Origin: Chloroflexota bacterium
Lineage (GTDB): Bacteria > Chloroflexota > Dehalococcoidia > JACQGW01
DNA: 6,113 nucleotides
Assembly (NCBI GenBank): GCA_016199325.1
Contig: JACQGW010000404.1
Coordinates: 1 to 6,113 of the forward strand
Reading direction: 5' to 3'
Every line of letters begins with the position of its first letter. Within the stretch, counting starts at the first letter, position 1. The notes beneath the pieces were generated by a model. That model was not told the origin of the DNA. It did not search any database and saw only the letters and a list, made by a program, of their open reading frames with translations. Below are positions 1-5,593 of the stretch, one piece after another. The position numbers and the translations under genes are program-made.

Positions 1-856
1 CCATCAGCGCCTTCGGCCCGGCATAGGCGCCGACCGGCAGGCCACCGCCGACGATCTTCCCGAGGCAGGTCAGGTCCGGCAGCACGCCGTAGAGGCTCTG
101 CGCGCCGCCGTACGCGATGCGGAAGCCGGTGATCACCTCGTCGAAGACGAGCAAGGCGCCGTGCCGTCGCGTCAGGTCGCGGAGGCCGGCGAGGAAGCTC
201 GGTGCCGGTGGGATGACGCCCATGTTGCCGGCGACAGGCTCGACGATGAGCGCCGCGATCTCGCCGCGGTTCGCCTCGAAGATCGACTCGACGGCGGCCA
301 GGTCGTTGTACGGCGCCGTCAGGGTAGTGCGGGCTGCGCCGGCCGGCACGCCGGGGCTCTCCGGCTCGCCGAAGGTCAGCATACCGGAGCCGCCCGAGCT
401 CAGCAGCATGTCGGCGTGGCCGTGATAGCCGCCGGCGAACTTGACGACCTTCTCCCGCCTGGTTGCGGCCCGCGCCAGTCGGAGTGCCGACATCGTCGCC
501 TCGGTGCCGCTGTTGACGAACCGTACCATCTCCACCGACGGGAAGGCGTCGACGACCAGACGGGCGAGCTCGACCTCAGCCGCGGTCGGCGCGCCATAGC
601 TGGTCCCCCGGTCGACGGCGGCATGGAGCGCGGCGGCCACCGCGGGGTGGGCGTGGCCCAGGATGAGCGGCCCCCAACTGGCCAGGAAGTCGACGTATCG
701 GTTGCCGTCGACGTCGTAGACGTAGGCGCCCTCGCCGCGCTGGATGAACCGGGGCGTTCCACCAACGCCCTTGAACGCCCGCACCGGGCTGTCGACCCCG
801 CCGGGCAGCAGCTTGACCGCTTCTTGGAAGAGCTCGACCGACCGCTGAATACCCAT
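1..856 (-). CDS. hemL: Glutamate-1-semialdehyde 2,1-aminomutase (partial, C-terminus beyond window edge)
   Basis: PLP enzyme that isomerises glutamate-1-semialdehyde, the HemA product, to 5-aminolevulinate in the cytosol. I translated 285 codons from the ATG at 856; the family runs to about 430 residues, so roughly the last third is missing at the left edge. Family signatures visible in order: [13 protein letters not shown] (residues 17-28), a [11 protein letters not shown] segment (61-71), [16 protein letters not shown] (115-130), [11 protein letters not shown] (139-149), the cofactor aspartate in FDEVITGF (238-245; Asp239), and the PLP Schiff-base lysine in [13 protein letters not shown] (Lys267, codon 58-56). 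The start is supported by AGGAGAGG 8 nt upstream, overlapping the hemB stop. It follows hemB by 14 nt and is the last gene of the operon visible here. HemL is preferred over other class-III aminotransferases because of the [10 protein letters not shown] and [11 protein letters not shown] motifs and the hem context. No defect is seen in the visible part. Confidence 0.97.
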   Translation of the reverse strand, partial: MGIQRSVELFQEAVKLLPGGVDSPVRAFKGVGGTPRFIQRGEGAYVYDVDGNRYVDFLASWGPLILGHAHPAVAAALHAAVDRGTSYGAPTAAEVELARLVVDAFPSVEMVRFVNSGTEATMSALRLARAATRREKVVKFAGGYHGHADMLLSSGGSGMLTFGEPESPGVPAGAARTTLTAPYNDLAAVESIFEANRGEIAALIVEPVAGNMGVIPPAPSFLAGLRDLTRRHGALLVFDEVITGFRIAYGGAQSLYGVLPDLTCLGKIVGGGLPVGAYAGPKALM

Positions 857-864
857 CGCTCCTG

Positions 865-872
865 CCTCTCCT
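865..872 (-). promoter_or_regulatory. Ribosome binding site of hemL, overlapping the hemB stop
   Basis: AGGAGAGG on the minus strand lies 8 nt before the hemL ATG at 856. It overlaps the hemB TAG (873-871). Ribosomes ending hemB would therefore sit on the hemL initiation region, which suggests translational coupling. It also fixes the hemL start. Confidence 0.75.
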
Positions 873-1896
873 ACCTGTCCTCCGCCAGCCAGCGGGCGGC
901 GTCTTTCGCAAAGTACGTAATGATCAGATCGGCGCCCGCTCGCTTGATCCCGGTGAGCACTTCCAGCGCCACCCGCCGCTCGTCGAGCCAGCCGTTGGCC
1001 GCCGCCGCCTTGATCATGCTGTACTCGCCACTCACGTTGTAGGCGACGATCGGGAGATCGAAGCGGTCGCGCGCCTCCCGGATGAGGTCGAGGTAGGCCA
1101 GCGCCGGCTTGACCATGATCAGATCGGCGCCCTCGGCGACGTCCAGCGCGATCTCCCGGATCGCCTCACGACGGTTCGGCGGGTCCATCTGGTAGGAGCG
1201 GCGGTCGCCGAACTGCGGCGTGGACTCGGCCGCCTCCCGGAACGGACCGTAGAAGGCGCTGGCGAACTTGGCCGAGTATGCCATGACCGGCACCTGGCCG
1301 TAGCCGTGCTCGTCGAGCGCCCGGCGGATCGCGCCGACCCGGCCGTCCATCATGTCCGACGGCGCGACGACGTCGGCGCCGGCCCGCGCGTGGCTCAGGG
1401 CGCTACGAACGAGCAGGTCCAGCGTCTCATCGTTCTGGACGTCGCCGTCGCGCACGATGCCGCAGTGGCCGTGGCTGGTGTACTCGCAGAGGCAGACGTC
1501 CGTGACGACGATCAGATCGGGCGTGTGCCGCTTCAGGACGCGAACGGCCTGCTGGACGATGCCGTCCTCGGCGTACGCCTCCGAGCCAACCTCGTCCTTG
1601 GTGGCCGGCAGGCCGAAGAGGAGGACCGCCGGAATGCCGAGCGCGGCGATCTGGGCCGCCTCGGCCGGCAGGAGGTCGGGCGAGATCTGGTCGACGCCCG
1701 GCATGCTGCCGACCGGCCGCCGAACGCCCTGGCCGTGGCAGATGAACAGCGGATAGATGAAGTCCCGCACGTCGAGGATCGTCTCGCGAACGAGATCGCG
1801 CAGCACAGCCGTCCGGCGAAGACGCCGCAGCCGAACGGTCGGGAAACCCGCCGCGAGCGGATCGGCGGCTACCTGGTGGCGACGAACAGCACTCAC
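871..1896 (-). CDS. hemB: Porphobilinogen synthase (delta-aminolevulinic acid dehydratase), zinc type
   Basis: Condenses two 5-aminolevulinate molecules to porphobilinogen; a cytosolic homo-oligomer. The 341-residue product matches the usual length (about 320-340). Visible signatures: N-terminal [18 protein letters not shown] (22-39), metal-site cysteines in [14 protein letters not shown] (Cys135, Cys137, Cys145), first active-site lysine in [17 protein letters not shown] (Lys210), second, Schiff-base lysine in [12 protein letters not shown] (Lys263), then AYNVSGEY (285-292). The three cysteines mark the zinc-dependent class rather than the Mg-only class, which has aspartates there. The start is GTG at 1896, supported by AAAGGAG 9 nt upstream; the first ~20 residues are a variable extension. 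A 258-bp gap separates it from hemD, the longest in the operon, so it may have its own regulatory input, though I find no convincing promoter there. hemL follows after 14 nt. Confidence 0.98.
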   Translation of the reverse strand: MSAVRRHQVAADPLAAGFPTVRLRRLRRTAVLRDLVRETILDVRDFIYPLFICHGQGVRRPVGSMPGVDQISPDLLPAEAAQIAALGIPAVLLFGLPATKDEVGSEAYAEDGIVQQAVRVLKRHTPDLIVVTDVCLCEYTSHGHCGIVRDGDVQNDETLDLLVRSALSHARAGADVVAPSDMMDGRVGAIRRALDEHGYGQVPVMAYSAKFASAFYGPFREAAESTPQFGDRRSYQMDPPNRREAIREIALDVAEGADLIMVKPALAYLDLIREARDRFDLPIVAYNVSGEYSMIKAAAANGWLDERRVALEVLTGIKRAGADLIITYFAKDAARWLAEDR

Positions 1897-1905
1897 CGTC
1901 TCACT

Positions 1906-1912
1906 CTCCTTT
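1906..1912 (-). promoter_or_regulatory. Ribosome binding site of hemB (GTG start)
   Basis: AAAGGAG on the minus strand with a 9-nt spacer to the GTG at 1896. It is the strongest Shine-Dalgarno match in the window and decides for the GTG start. It lies immediately 3' of a 6-bp hairpin (1913-1930) in the transcript. Confidence 0.8.
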
Positions 1913-1930
1913 GTGTCCTAGCGCGGACAC
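1913..1930 (-). promoter_or_regulatory. Hairpin directly upstream of the hemB ribosome binding site
   Basis: Perfect 6-bp inverted repeat: GTGTCC (1913-1918), a 6-nt loop, GGACAC (1925-1930). In the minus-strand transcript the stem ends exactly where AAAGGAG begins, so it could influence ribosome access or protect the 5' side of the hemB reading frame. No U-tract follows, so it is not an intrinsic terminator. The role is inferred only; the inverted repeat itself is certain. Confidence 0.4.
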
Positions 1931-1967
1931 CCAGCAATCAGTAAAGGCTTCGCCCCCCGTTTGTAGT

Positions 1968-2055
1968 GCGCACGTGAGTGCGCCGTGCCGCGGTGGGGCA
2001 CGTCAACTCGGCACCAGGCAAGCAACTACGGCACATCAAACCTCGAACCCTCGAG
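1968..2055. repeat. Cluster of three short hairpins in the hemD-hemB gap
   Basis: Three perfect short inverted repeats lie close together: GCGCAC (1968-1973) / GTGCGC (1978-1983) with loop GTGA; CGTGCC (1984-1989) / GGCACG (1997-2002); and CTCGA (2042-2046) / TCGAG (2051-2055). The first two abut. No U-run follows any of them on either strand, so they do not look like terminators. The stretch holds no credible coding region, and short GC-rich inverted repeats are expected by chance at this base composition, so function is uncertain. Confidence 0.35.
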
Positions 2056-2064
2056 CCCCCAGGA

Positions 2065-2101
2065 GTCTCACCGTCCCACGCTGCTCTCAATCGCCCGGAG
2101 G
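2065..2101 (-). pseudogene. Degenerate second copy of the hemD 3' end
   Basis: 37 bp that align without gaps to 2152-2188, the 3' end of hemD including its stop codon, with 30 identities by my count. Read in the hemD frame on the minus strand it gives LRAIESSVGR-stop (2100-2068) against LQAIESSMGR-stop in hemD. Of six differing codons four are synonymous (ATT/ATC, GAG/GAA, AGC/TCC, GGA/GGG) and two are mild replacements. Homology stops where the heptamer array begins, so only the tail is present. The pattern suggests a sequence that diverged as a working gene before becoming a remnant, for example after allele replacement. Caveat: its first 13 nt (2089-2101) also match the hemC 3' end (2991-3003) exactly, and the region is short. 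Confidence 0.5.
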
Positions 2102-2102
2102 C

Positions 2103-2151
2103 GCATGACGCATAACGGTTGACGCATGACCGCTGACGCATGACGCACGGC
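2103..2151. repeat. Heptamer tandem repeat array between the hemD stop and its remnant copy
   Basis: Seven consecutive 7-bp units on the plus strand: GCATGAC, GCATAAC, GGTTGAC, GCATGAC, CGCTGAC, GCATGAC and a degenerate GCACGGC. Within it a higher-order 14-bp period is visible, with core TGACGCATRAC at 2106, 2120 and 2134. Unit type and period match the arrays in and after hemA. The array ends only a few bases short of the hemD stop (2155-2157). Confidence 0.8.
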
Positions 2152-2154
2152 GTC

Positions 2155-2979
2155 TCACCGCCCCATGCTGGATTCGATCGCCTGGAGGAGACCCGGAATC
2201 GTGTGCTCGGCGGCGACGACGTCGACGCGCACGCCGAGCTCGTGCGCCGTCTCCGCGGTGATCGGCCCGATACAGCCGACGAAGGCTCGCCCGACCAGCT
2301 CGGCCGCGGGCATGCCGGCCCACGGTGCATGCGGCTGCTCGGCCTGGAGCCGCCCCAGCAGCTCGACGAGATTGCGCACCGTCGAAGAGCTGGTGAGCAT
2401 GACCACGTCGATCTGGCCGGCGGCGAGGGCGGCGGGCACCCCGGCGTCCAGCGGCGCGGCGAGGCGGGTGCTGTAGGCTGTGACCTCGTCGACGGCGCCA
2501 CCGCCGGCCCGCAGCCGTTCGGCGAGCGCCTCACGGGCGATGTCCGCCCGCAGGAGCAGGAAGCTGCGACCCGCCACGTCGCCCAATCCATCGGCGATCG
2601 CCTCGGCGATGTAGCGGTCCGGCACGAGGTCGGCCCGCAGTCCGAAGTGGACAAGCGTCGCCGCCGTGGCCGGGCCGATCGCGGCGATCCGGCGACGTCC
2701 GATCTCAGCCGGCGCACGACCCAGGGCAGCCAGCCGGTCGCAGACGAACCGGACGCCGTTGGCGCTTGTGAACACGACCCAGTCGTACCGGTCGAGCGCG
2801 GCGAGGGCCAGGTCGAGGCGCGCGAGATCGTCGGGCGGCTCGATGGTGATGACGGGGAACTCGACCGGCTCGGCGCCGCGCTGGCGGAGCACCTGCACAA
2901 GGTCGCCGGCCTGTTCACGGGCACGGGTGACCAGCACCCGGCGGCCGGCCAGAGGGCTGCGGGTCGCCGCGTCGGTCAT
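2155..2979 (-). CDS. hemD: Uroporphyrinogen-III synthase
   Basis: Closes and inverts ring D of hydroxymethylbilane to give uroporphyrinogen III, the branch point to heme, siroheme and cobalamin. The family is poorly conserved, but the 274-residue product has the expected length and the two-lobed HemD pattern: GRRVLVTRAREQAGDL (12-27), FTSANGVRF (70-78), AAIGPATA (99-106), a central AYSTR (168-172) in the linker returning to lobe one, LTSSSTVRNLVELL (195-208) and CIGPITAETAHELG (236-249), which are the usual anchor motifs. Its ATG (2979-2977) overlaps the hemC stop (2978-2976) as ATGA, with no clear Shine-Dalgarno, so translation is probably coupled to hemC. It is not fused to a methyltransferase domain, unlike some HemD proteins. 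Its last ten codons recur in diverged form about 87 bp downstream. Confidence 0.95.
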   Translation of the reverse strand: MTDAATRSPLAGRRVLVTRAREQAGDLVQVLRQRGAEPVEFPVITIEPPDDLARLDLALAALDRYDWVVFTSANGVRFVCDRLAALGRAPAEIGRRRIAAIGPATAATLVHFGLRADLVPDRYIAEAIADGLGDVAGRSFLLLRADIAREALAERLRAGGGAVDEVTAYSTRLAAPLDAGVPAALAAGQIDVVMLTSSSTVRNLVELLGRLQAEQPHAPWAGMPAAELVGRAFVGCIGPITAETAHELGVRVDVVAAEHTIPGLLQAIESSMGR

Positions 2980-3905
2980 GCGGGAGCTCGAATCGCCCGG
3001 AGGATCTCGGCGCCGCCCATCGCCAGCAGGCGGTCGCCGAGGGTCCGACCGATCTCGGCGGCCGCGGCGGCCGGCCCGCTCTCCTGAGCGCGTACGAGGC
3101 GAGAGCCGTCCGGCAGCGCGATCATCGCGTCGAGGAACAGCCGGTCGCCGGCGAGGCGAGCGTAGGCACCGGCGGGCACCTGGCAGCCGCCTTCGATCCG
3201 TTCGAGGAGCGCCCGTTCGGCAGTGGCGGCGAGCCTGGCGTCCCGGTCGTCGACGGCGGCGACGATCTCCGCCGTCCTGGCATCGCCCTCGCGGATCTCG
3301 ACGGCGAGCGCCGCCTGGCCGGGCGCCGGCAGGAAGTCGCTCGGATCGAGGTACTCGACGATCCGGTCGGCGACGCCGAGTCGGATGAGCCCGGCGGCCG
3401 CCAGGACGATGGCGTCGTAGTCGCCCGCGTCCACCTTGCGCAGGCGGGTGTCGACGTTGCCGCGGATGTCGACGGCGACGAGATCCGGCCGCAGGGAGCG
3501 CACCTGGGCCGTGCGCCGCAGGCTCGACGTGCCGACCCGAGCGCCCGCCGGCAGCTCGCGAAGCCGCAGGCCCGTCCGGGAGACGAGTGCGTCCCGGGGG
3601 TCCTCACGCGCGGTGATGGCGCCGATTCCCAGGCCGGGCGCCAGCGTGCTCGGCAGGTCTTTCAGGCTGTGGACGGCGAGCGCCGCCCGCCCGTCGAGCA
3701 AGGCCGCTTCGAGCTCTTTGATGAAGATGCCCTTGTCGCCCAGCCGAGAGAGCGGCACGTCGCGCACGCGGTCGCCCAGCGTGGTCAACGTGACCAGCGG
3801 GAAATCCGCGCCGGCATGCGCCTGTTGCAAGCGGTCACGCACCCAGACCGTCTGGCGCATGGCCAGCGTGCTCTGGCGCGTGGCAATCGGGAAGCTTTCA
3901 GCCAT
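2976..3905 (-). CDS. hemC: Hydroxymethylbilane synthase (porphobilinogen deaminase)
   Basis: Polymerises four porphobilinogen units into hydroxymethylbilane on a covalently bound dipyrromethane cofactor. The 309-residue length is normal. Visible signatures: N-terminal IATRQSTLAMRQ (7-18), the arginine/lysine-rich substrate region DKGIFIKELEAALL (57-70), the catalytic aspartate in VHSLKDLPS (78-86; Asp83), GTSSLRRTAQ (125-134), DIRGNVDTRL (146-155), and the cofactor-carrying cysteine in EGGCQVPAGAYA (Cys241). The start at 3905 puts IATRQS at the usual distance from the N-terminus; the upstream AGAAAG is only a weak Shine-Dalgarno. It follows hemA by 43 bp containing a heptamer array and overlaps hemD by 4 nt. 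Confidence 0.98.
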   Translation of the reverse strand: MAESFPIATRQSTLAMRQTVWVRDRLQQAHAGADFPLVTLTTLGDRVRDVPLSRLGDKGIFIKELEAALLDGRAALAVHSLKDLPSTLAPGLGIGAITAREDPRDALVSRTGLRLRELPAGARVGTSSLRRTAQVRSLRPDLVAVDIRGNVDTRLRKVDAGDYDAIVLAAAGLIRLGVADRIVEYLDPSDFLPAPGQAALAVEIREGDARTAEIVAAVDDRDARLAATAERALLERIEGGCQVPAGAYARLAGDRLFLDAMIALPDGSRLVRAQESGPAAAAAEIGRTLGDRLLAMGGAEILRAIRAPA

Positions 3906-3930
3906 GGGTTGTCTTTCTAGCGAGCATTGA

Positions 3931-3958
3931 GCAGTCAGCGGTCAGCCGTCAGCCGTCG
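3931..3958. repeat. Heptamer repeat array over the hemA stop codon
   Basis: Four consecutive 7-bp units on the plus strand: GCAGTCA, GCGGTCA, GCCGTCA, GCCGTCG (minus-strand form TGACNGC). The hemA TGA (3951-3949) is itself one of the TGA triplets of the repeat. Orientation is opposite to the array at 4024-4093; 3931-3960 and 4031-4060 are complementary at 25 of 30 positions. Confidence 0.8.
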
Positions 3959-4060
3959 GCTTTCGCGACCAGATCCGCCAGGACGCCGTCGGCTTCGTCT
4001 TCCGGCTCAAGCTCGACGTCATCGCCAACCGCCGACGGCTGATCGCTGACCGCTGGTGGC
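3931..4060 (-). promoter_or_regulatory. Large potential mRNA hairpin around the hemA 3' end
   Basis: Arms 3931-3960 and 4031-4060 are reverse complements at 25 of 30 positions, including an unbroken run of 12 (GCCGACGGCTGA) next to the loop and a run of 11 (GCTGACCGCTG); the loop is 70 nt. In the transcript the stem would enclose the hemA stop codon and end 25 nt before the hemC ATG. It could act as a processing, stability or partial attenuation element between hemA and hemC. There is no U-tract, so a simple intrinsic terminator is unlikely. Complementarity is seen; function is inference. Confidence 0.5.
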
Positions 4061-5343
4061 TGACCGCCAGACGCCGCCGGCTGAAGGCTAAAGAGCGCTT
4101 CGACCACCTCGACGTAGCCGTTGGCTTTGCTGGACGAAGCGGCCTCCTTGAGCTGAACCGTTGGCGAATGGAGCATTTTGTTGACGATACCGAGCGTGAG
4201 CGATTCGATCGCGTTCCAGTCGGCTTCTGTGAGGTGCCGAAGCCGGCCCTGAACGCGTCCCATCTCTCCCCGGCGGATCTCCTCGGCGCGCTGCCGGAGC
4301 GCGGCGATGGTCGGCTCGACGACCAGGGTGTGGCGCCAGGTCATGAACCGGGCGACCTCCTCCTCGACAATCGCCTCGACCCGCTGGACCTCGCGGGCGC
4401 GCTTGGCGAGGTTGTTGGCGACGACCGCGTGCAGGTCGTCGACGTTGTAGACGTAGACGCCGTCCAACTGGCCGACCCCCGGCTCGACGTCGCGGGGGAC
4501 GGCGAGGTCGATGAGGAACAGGGGACGGCCGCGCCGAGCGGGCAGAGTGGCCGCCACCAGCGACCGGGTGATCACGGCGTCCGGCGCATCGGTCGACGTG
4601 ATGACGATGTCGACGGTCGGCAGGTGCTCGGCAATCGCCCCCATCGGGATCGCCCGACCGCCAAGCTGGTCGGCGAGCGCCTGGGCGCGCTCGATAGTGC
4701 GATTGGCGAAGAAGGCCGAGCGGACGCCGTGGCTGGCGAGGGTTCGGGCGGCGAGCTTGCCCATCTCGCCCATCCCCACGACGAGCGTCTGCGACTGGGT
4801 GAGATCGCCGACGATCTGCCGGGCCAGCTCGACGGCGGCGTAGCTGAGCGACGCCGCCTGGGCGCTGATGGCCGTCTCCGTGCGGGCCCGCTTGCCGACC
4901 TGAATGGCTCGGCGGACGAGCGAGCCGAGGATCTTGCCGCTGGCGCCGGCTCCGGCGGCGACGCCGAAGCCCTCCCGGATCTGGCCCAGGACCTGCACTT
5001 CGCCGAGGATCATGGAGTCGAGACCGGCGGCGACCTGGAAGAGATGGCGGACGCAGTCGGCCTCGGCCTTCTGATACGTCATCCGGCTGAGGTGGTCGGC
5101 CGGCTGACCGGTCTGCGCCCGCAAGACAGCCTCGACGGCGGCCGGGCCGTCCGGATGCTCTCCGAGGGTGTAGATCTCGGTGCGATTGCAGGTCGAGAGG
5201 ACGAACGCCTCACGGACGGCCGGCTGGGCGAGAAGGCTGCGAAGGAACGCCGGCAGATGGGCTTTGGGAACCGCCAGGCGCTCCCGAACGGCAATCGGCG
5301 CGATCTTATGGTTGGCGCCGACGAGGCTCAGAACACGGGCCAT
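3949..5343 (-). CDS. hemA: Glutamyl-tRNA reductase
   Basis: NADPH-dependent reduction of glutamyl-tRNA to glutamate-1-semialdehyde, the first committed and usually rate-limiting step of the C5 pathway. N-terminal catalytic domain: GANHKIAPIAVRE (9-21) and the nucleophilic cysteine in STCNRTEIY (Cys52), then GLDSMILGEVQVLGQ (107-121). NADPH-binding domain: VVGMGEMGKLAARTL (188-202) and FANRT (212-216), followed by IDLAVPRDVEP (278-288) and YNVDDL (299-304). C-terminal dimerisation helices run to about residue 420 (HSPTVQLKEAA 392-402, then VEVVEALFSL). At 464 residues it is longer than usual: 421-464 is an extra acidic low-complexity tail, encoded partly by a heptamer array and showing 7-residue periodicity. 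The ATG at 5343 has a modest AGGCAGG upstream and suits the family N-terminus. First gene of the operon, behind an extended -10 promoter. Confidence 0.97.
   Translation of the reverse strand: MARVLSLVGANHKIAPIAVRERLAVPKAHLPAFLRSLLAQPAVREAFVLSTCNRTEIYTLGEHPDGPAAVEAVLRAQTGQPADHLSRMTYQKAEADCVRHLFQVAAGLDSMILGEVQVLGQIREGFGVAAGAGASGKILGSLVRRAIQVGKRARTETAISAQAASLSYAAVELARQIVGDLTQSQTLVVGMGEMGKLAARTLASHGVRSAFFANRTIERAQALADQLGGRAIPMGAIAEHLPTVDIVITSTDAPDAVITRSLVAATLPARRGRPLFLIDLAVPRDVEPGVGQLDGVYVYNVDDLHAVVANNLAKRAREVQRVEAIVEEEVARFMTWRHTLVVEPTIAALRQRAEEIRRGEMGRVQGRLRHLTEADWNAIESLTLGIVNKMLHSPTVQLKEAASSSKANGYVEVVEALFSLQPAASGGQPPAVSDQPSAVGDDVELEPEDEADGVLADLVAKADG
4024..4093. repeat. Heptamer repeat array inside the hemA coding region
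   Basis: Ten consecutive 7-bp units on the plus strand with consensus GCTGACC: GCCAACC, GCCGACG, GCTGATC, GCTGACC, GCTGGTG, GCTGACC, GCCAGAC, GCCGCCG, GCTGAAG, GCTAAAG. The middle units are closest to consensus and the ends are decayed. Because three units make 21 bp, the reading frame returns every 7 residues: AASGGQP (423-429), then PAVSDQP (430-436), then a third version at 437-443 starting SAVG. The array covers HemA residues about 418-440, at and beyond the end of the conserved fold. Confidence 0.8.
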
Positions 5344-5361
5344 ACCTGCCTACCAGTCAAT

Positions 5362-5387
5362 GGCCGAGAGGGCACCCCGTTTCGGCC
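5362..5387 (-). promoter_or_regulatory. Hairpin in the hemA leader
   Basis: Perfect 6-bp inverted repeat in the minus-strand transcript: GGCCGA (5387-5382) and TCGGCC (5367-5362) with a 14-nt loop that can itself pair GGG with CCC. It lies between the predicted transcription start (about 5392) and the hemA ATG, making up half of the short leader. A regulatory role is possible but not shown. Confidence 0.4.
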
Positions 5388-5398
5388 TAGTTGGCGCC

Positions 5399-5428
5399 AT
5401 TATAGCAGACCCGCACGCCGGGCGTCAC
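5399..5428 (-). promoter_or_regulatory. Promoter of the hem operon (extended -10)
   Basis: On the minus strand a perfect TATAAT (5404-5399) is preceded by TGC, making an extended -10 element. A weak -35, GTGACG (5428-5423), lies 18 bp upstream, matching the consensus at four of six positions. Transcription would start near the A residues at 5391-5392, giving a leader of about 49 nt before the hemA ATG. TATAAT stands out in so GC-rich a sequence. The spacer contains an imperfect inverted repeat ACGCC-G-GGCGT (5415-5425), where a regulator could bind. Confidence 0.7.
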
Positions 5429-5535
5429 GAACAGGGCTTCAGGCCGAAGATGCCGACCGCGTTTCGCCATTTGTCCCGTTGTCGTTCGAGCTGACCCGCC
5501 GTGGACCGGAGCTTGCGGAATGGCGCTCATTCAGT

Positions 5536-5552
5536 CCGGCGTTGAACGCCGG
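5536..5552 (+). promoter_or_regulatory. Inverted repeat upstream of the VOC gene
   Basis: CCGGCGT (5536-5542), a 3-nt spacer TGA, ACGCCGG (5546-5552): a perfect 7-bp stem located 41 bp before the ATG at 5594. It could be an operator or a leader hairpin. Continuing rightward, ACGCCGGCGT (5546-5555) is a perfect 10-bp palindrome and resembles the inverted repeat inside the hemA promoter spacer. No convincing -35/-10 pair for this gene is visible; the rest of 5429-5593 holds nothing I can name. Confidence 0.4.
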
Positions 5553-5593
5553 CGTGCGCTGGATTTCGTGGAATCAATCACCGAGGTCATCGA

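Noticed and set aside
161..1042. Long open frame on the plus strand opposite hemL and the end of hemB
   Set aside because: It is antisense to two clearly conserved genes, has a composition rich in Arg/Gly/Ala typical of GC-rich shadow frames, and shows no family motif.
2040..2056. T-arm-like GGTTCGA on the minus strand, possible tRNA remnant or attachment site
   Set aside because: No acceptor, anticodon or D arm can be drawn around it; the similarity is limited to a few bases within a small inverted repeat.
2104..2106. A mini-gene of 12 codons starting at the ATG in the heptamer array and running through the hemD remnant (MRLRAIESSVGR)
   Set aside because: It is explained by the fused repeat and hemD-tail remnant; there is no ribosome binding site and no sign of selection as a separate peptide.
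2103..2151. Tandem repeats as a possible CRISPR array
   Set aside because: The units are 7 bp, directly adjacent and without unique spacers; no cas gene is present.
1938..3087. Long open frames overlapping hemD on both strands (minus 2924-1938, plus 2140-3087)
   Set aside because: They are out of frame with hemD, which carries the HemD motifs; the alternatives are Ser/Pro/Arg-rich low-complexity translations.
3931..4060. Intrinsic terminator after hemA
   Set aside because: There is no U-run after the stem in the minus-strand transcript, and hemC follows closely with no good promoter of its own.
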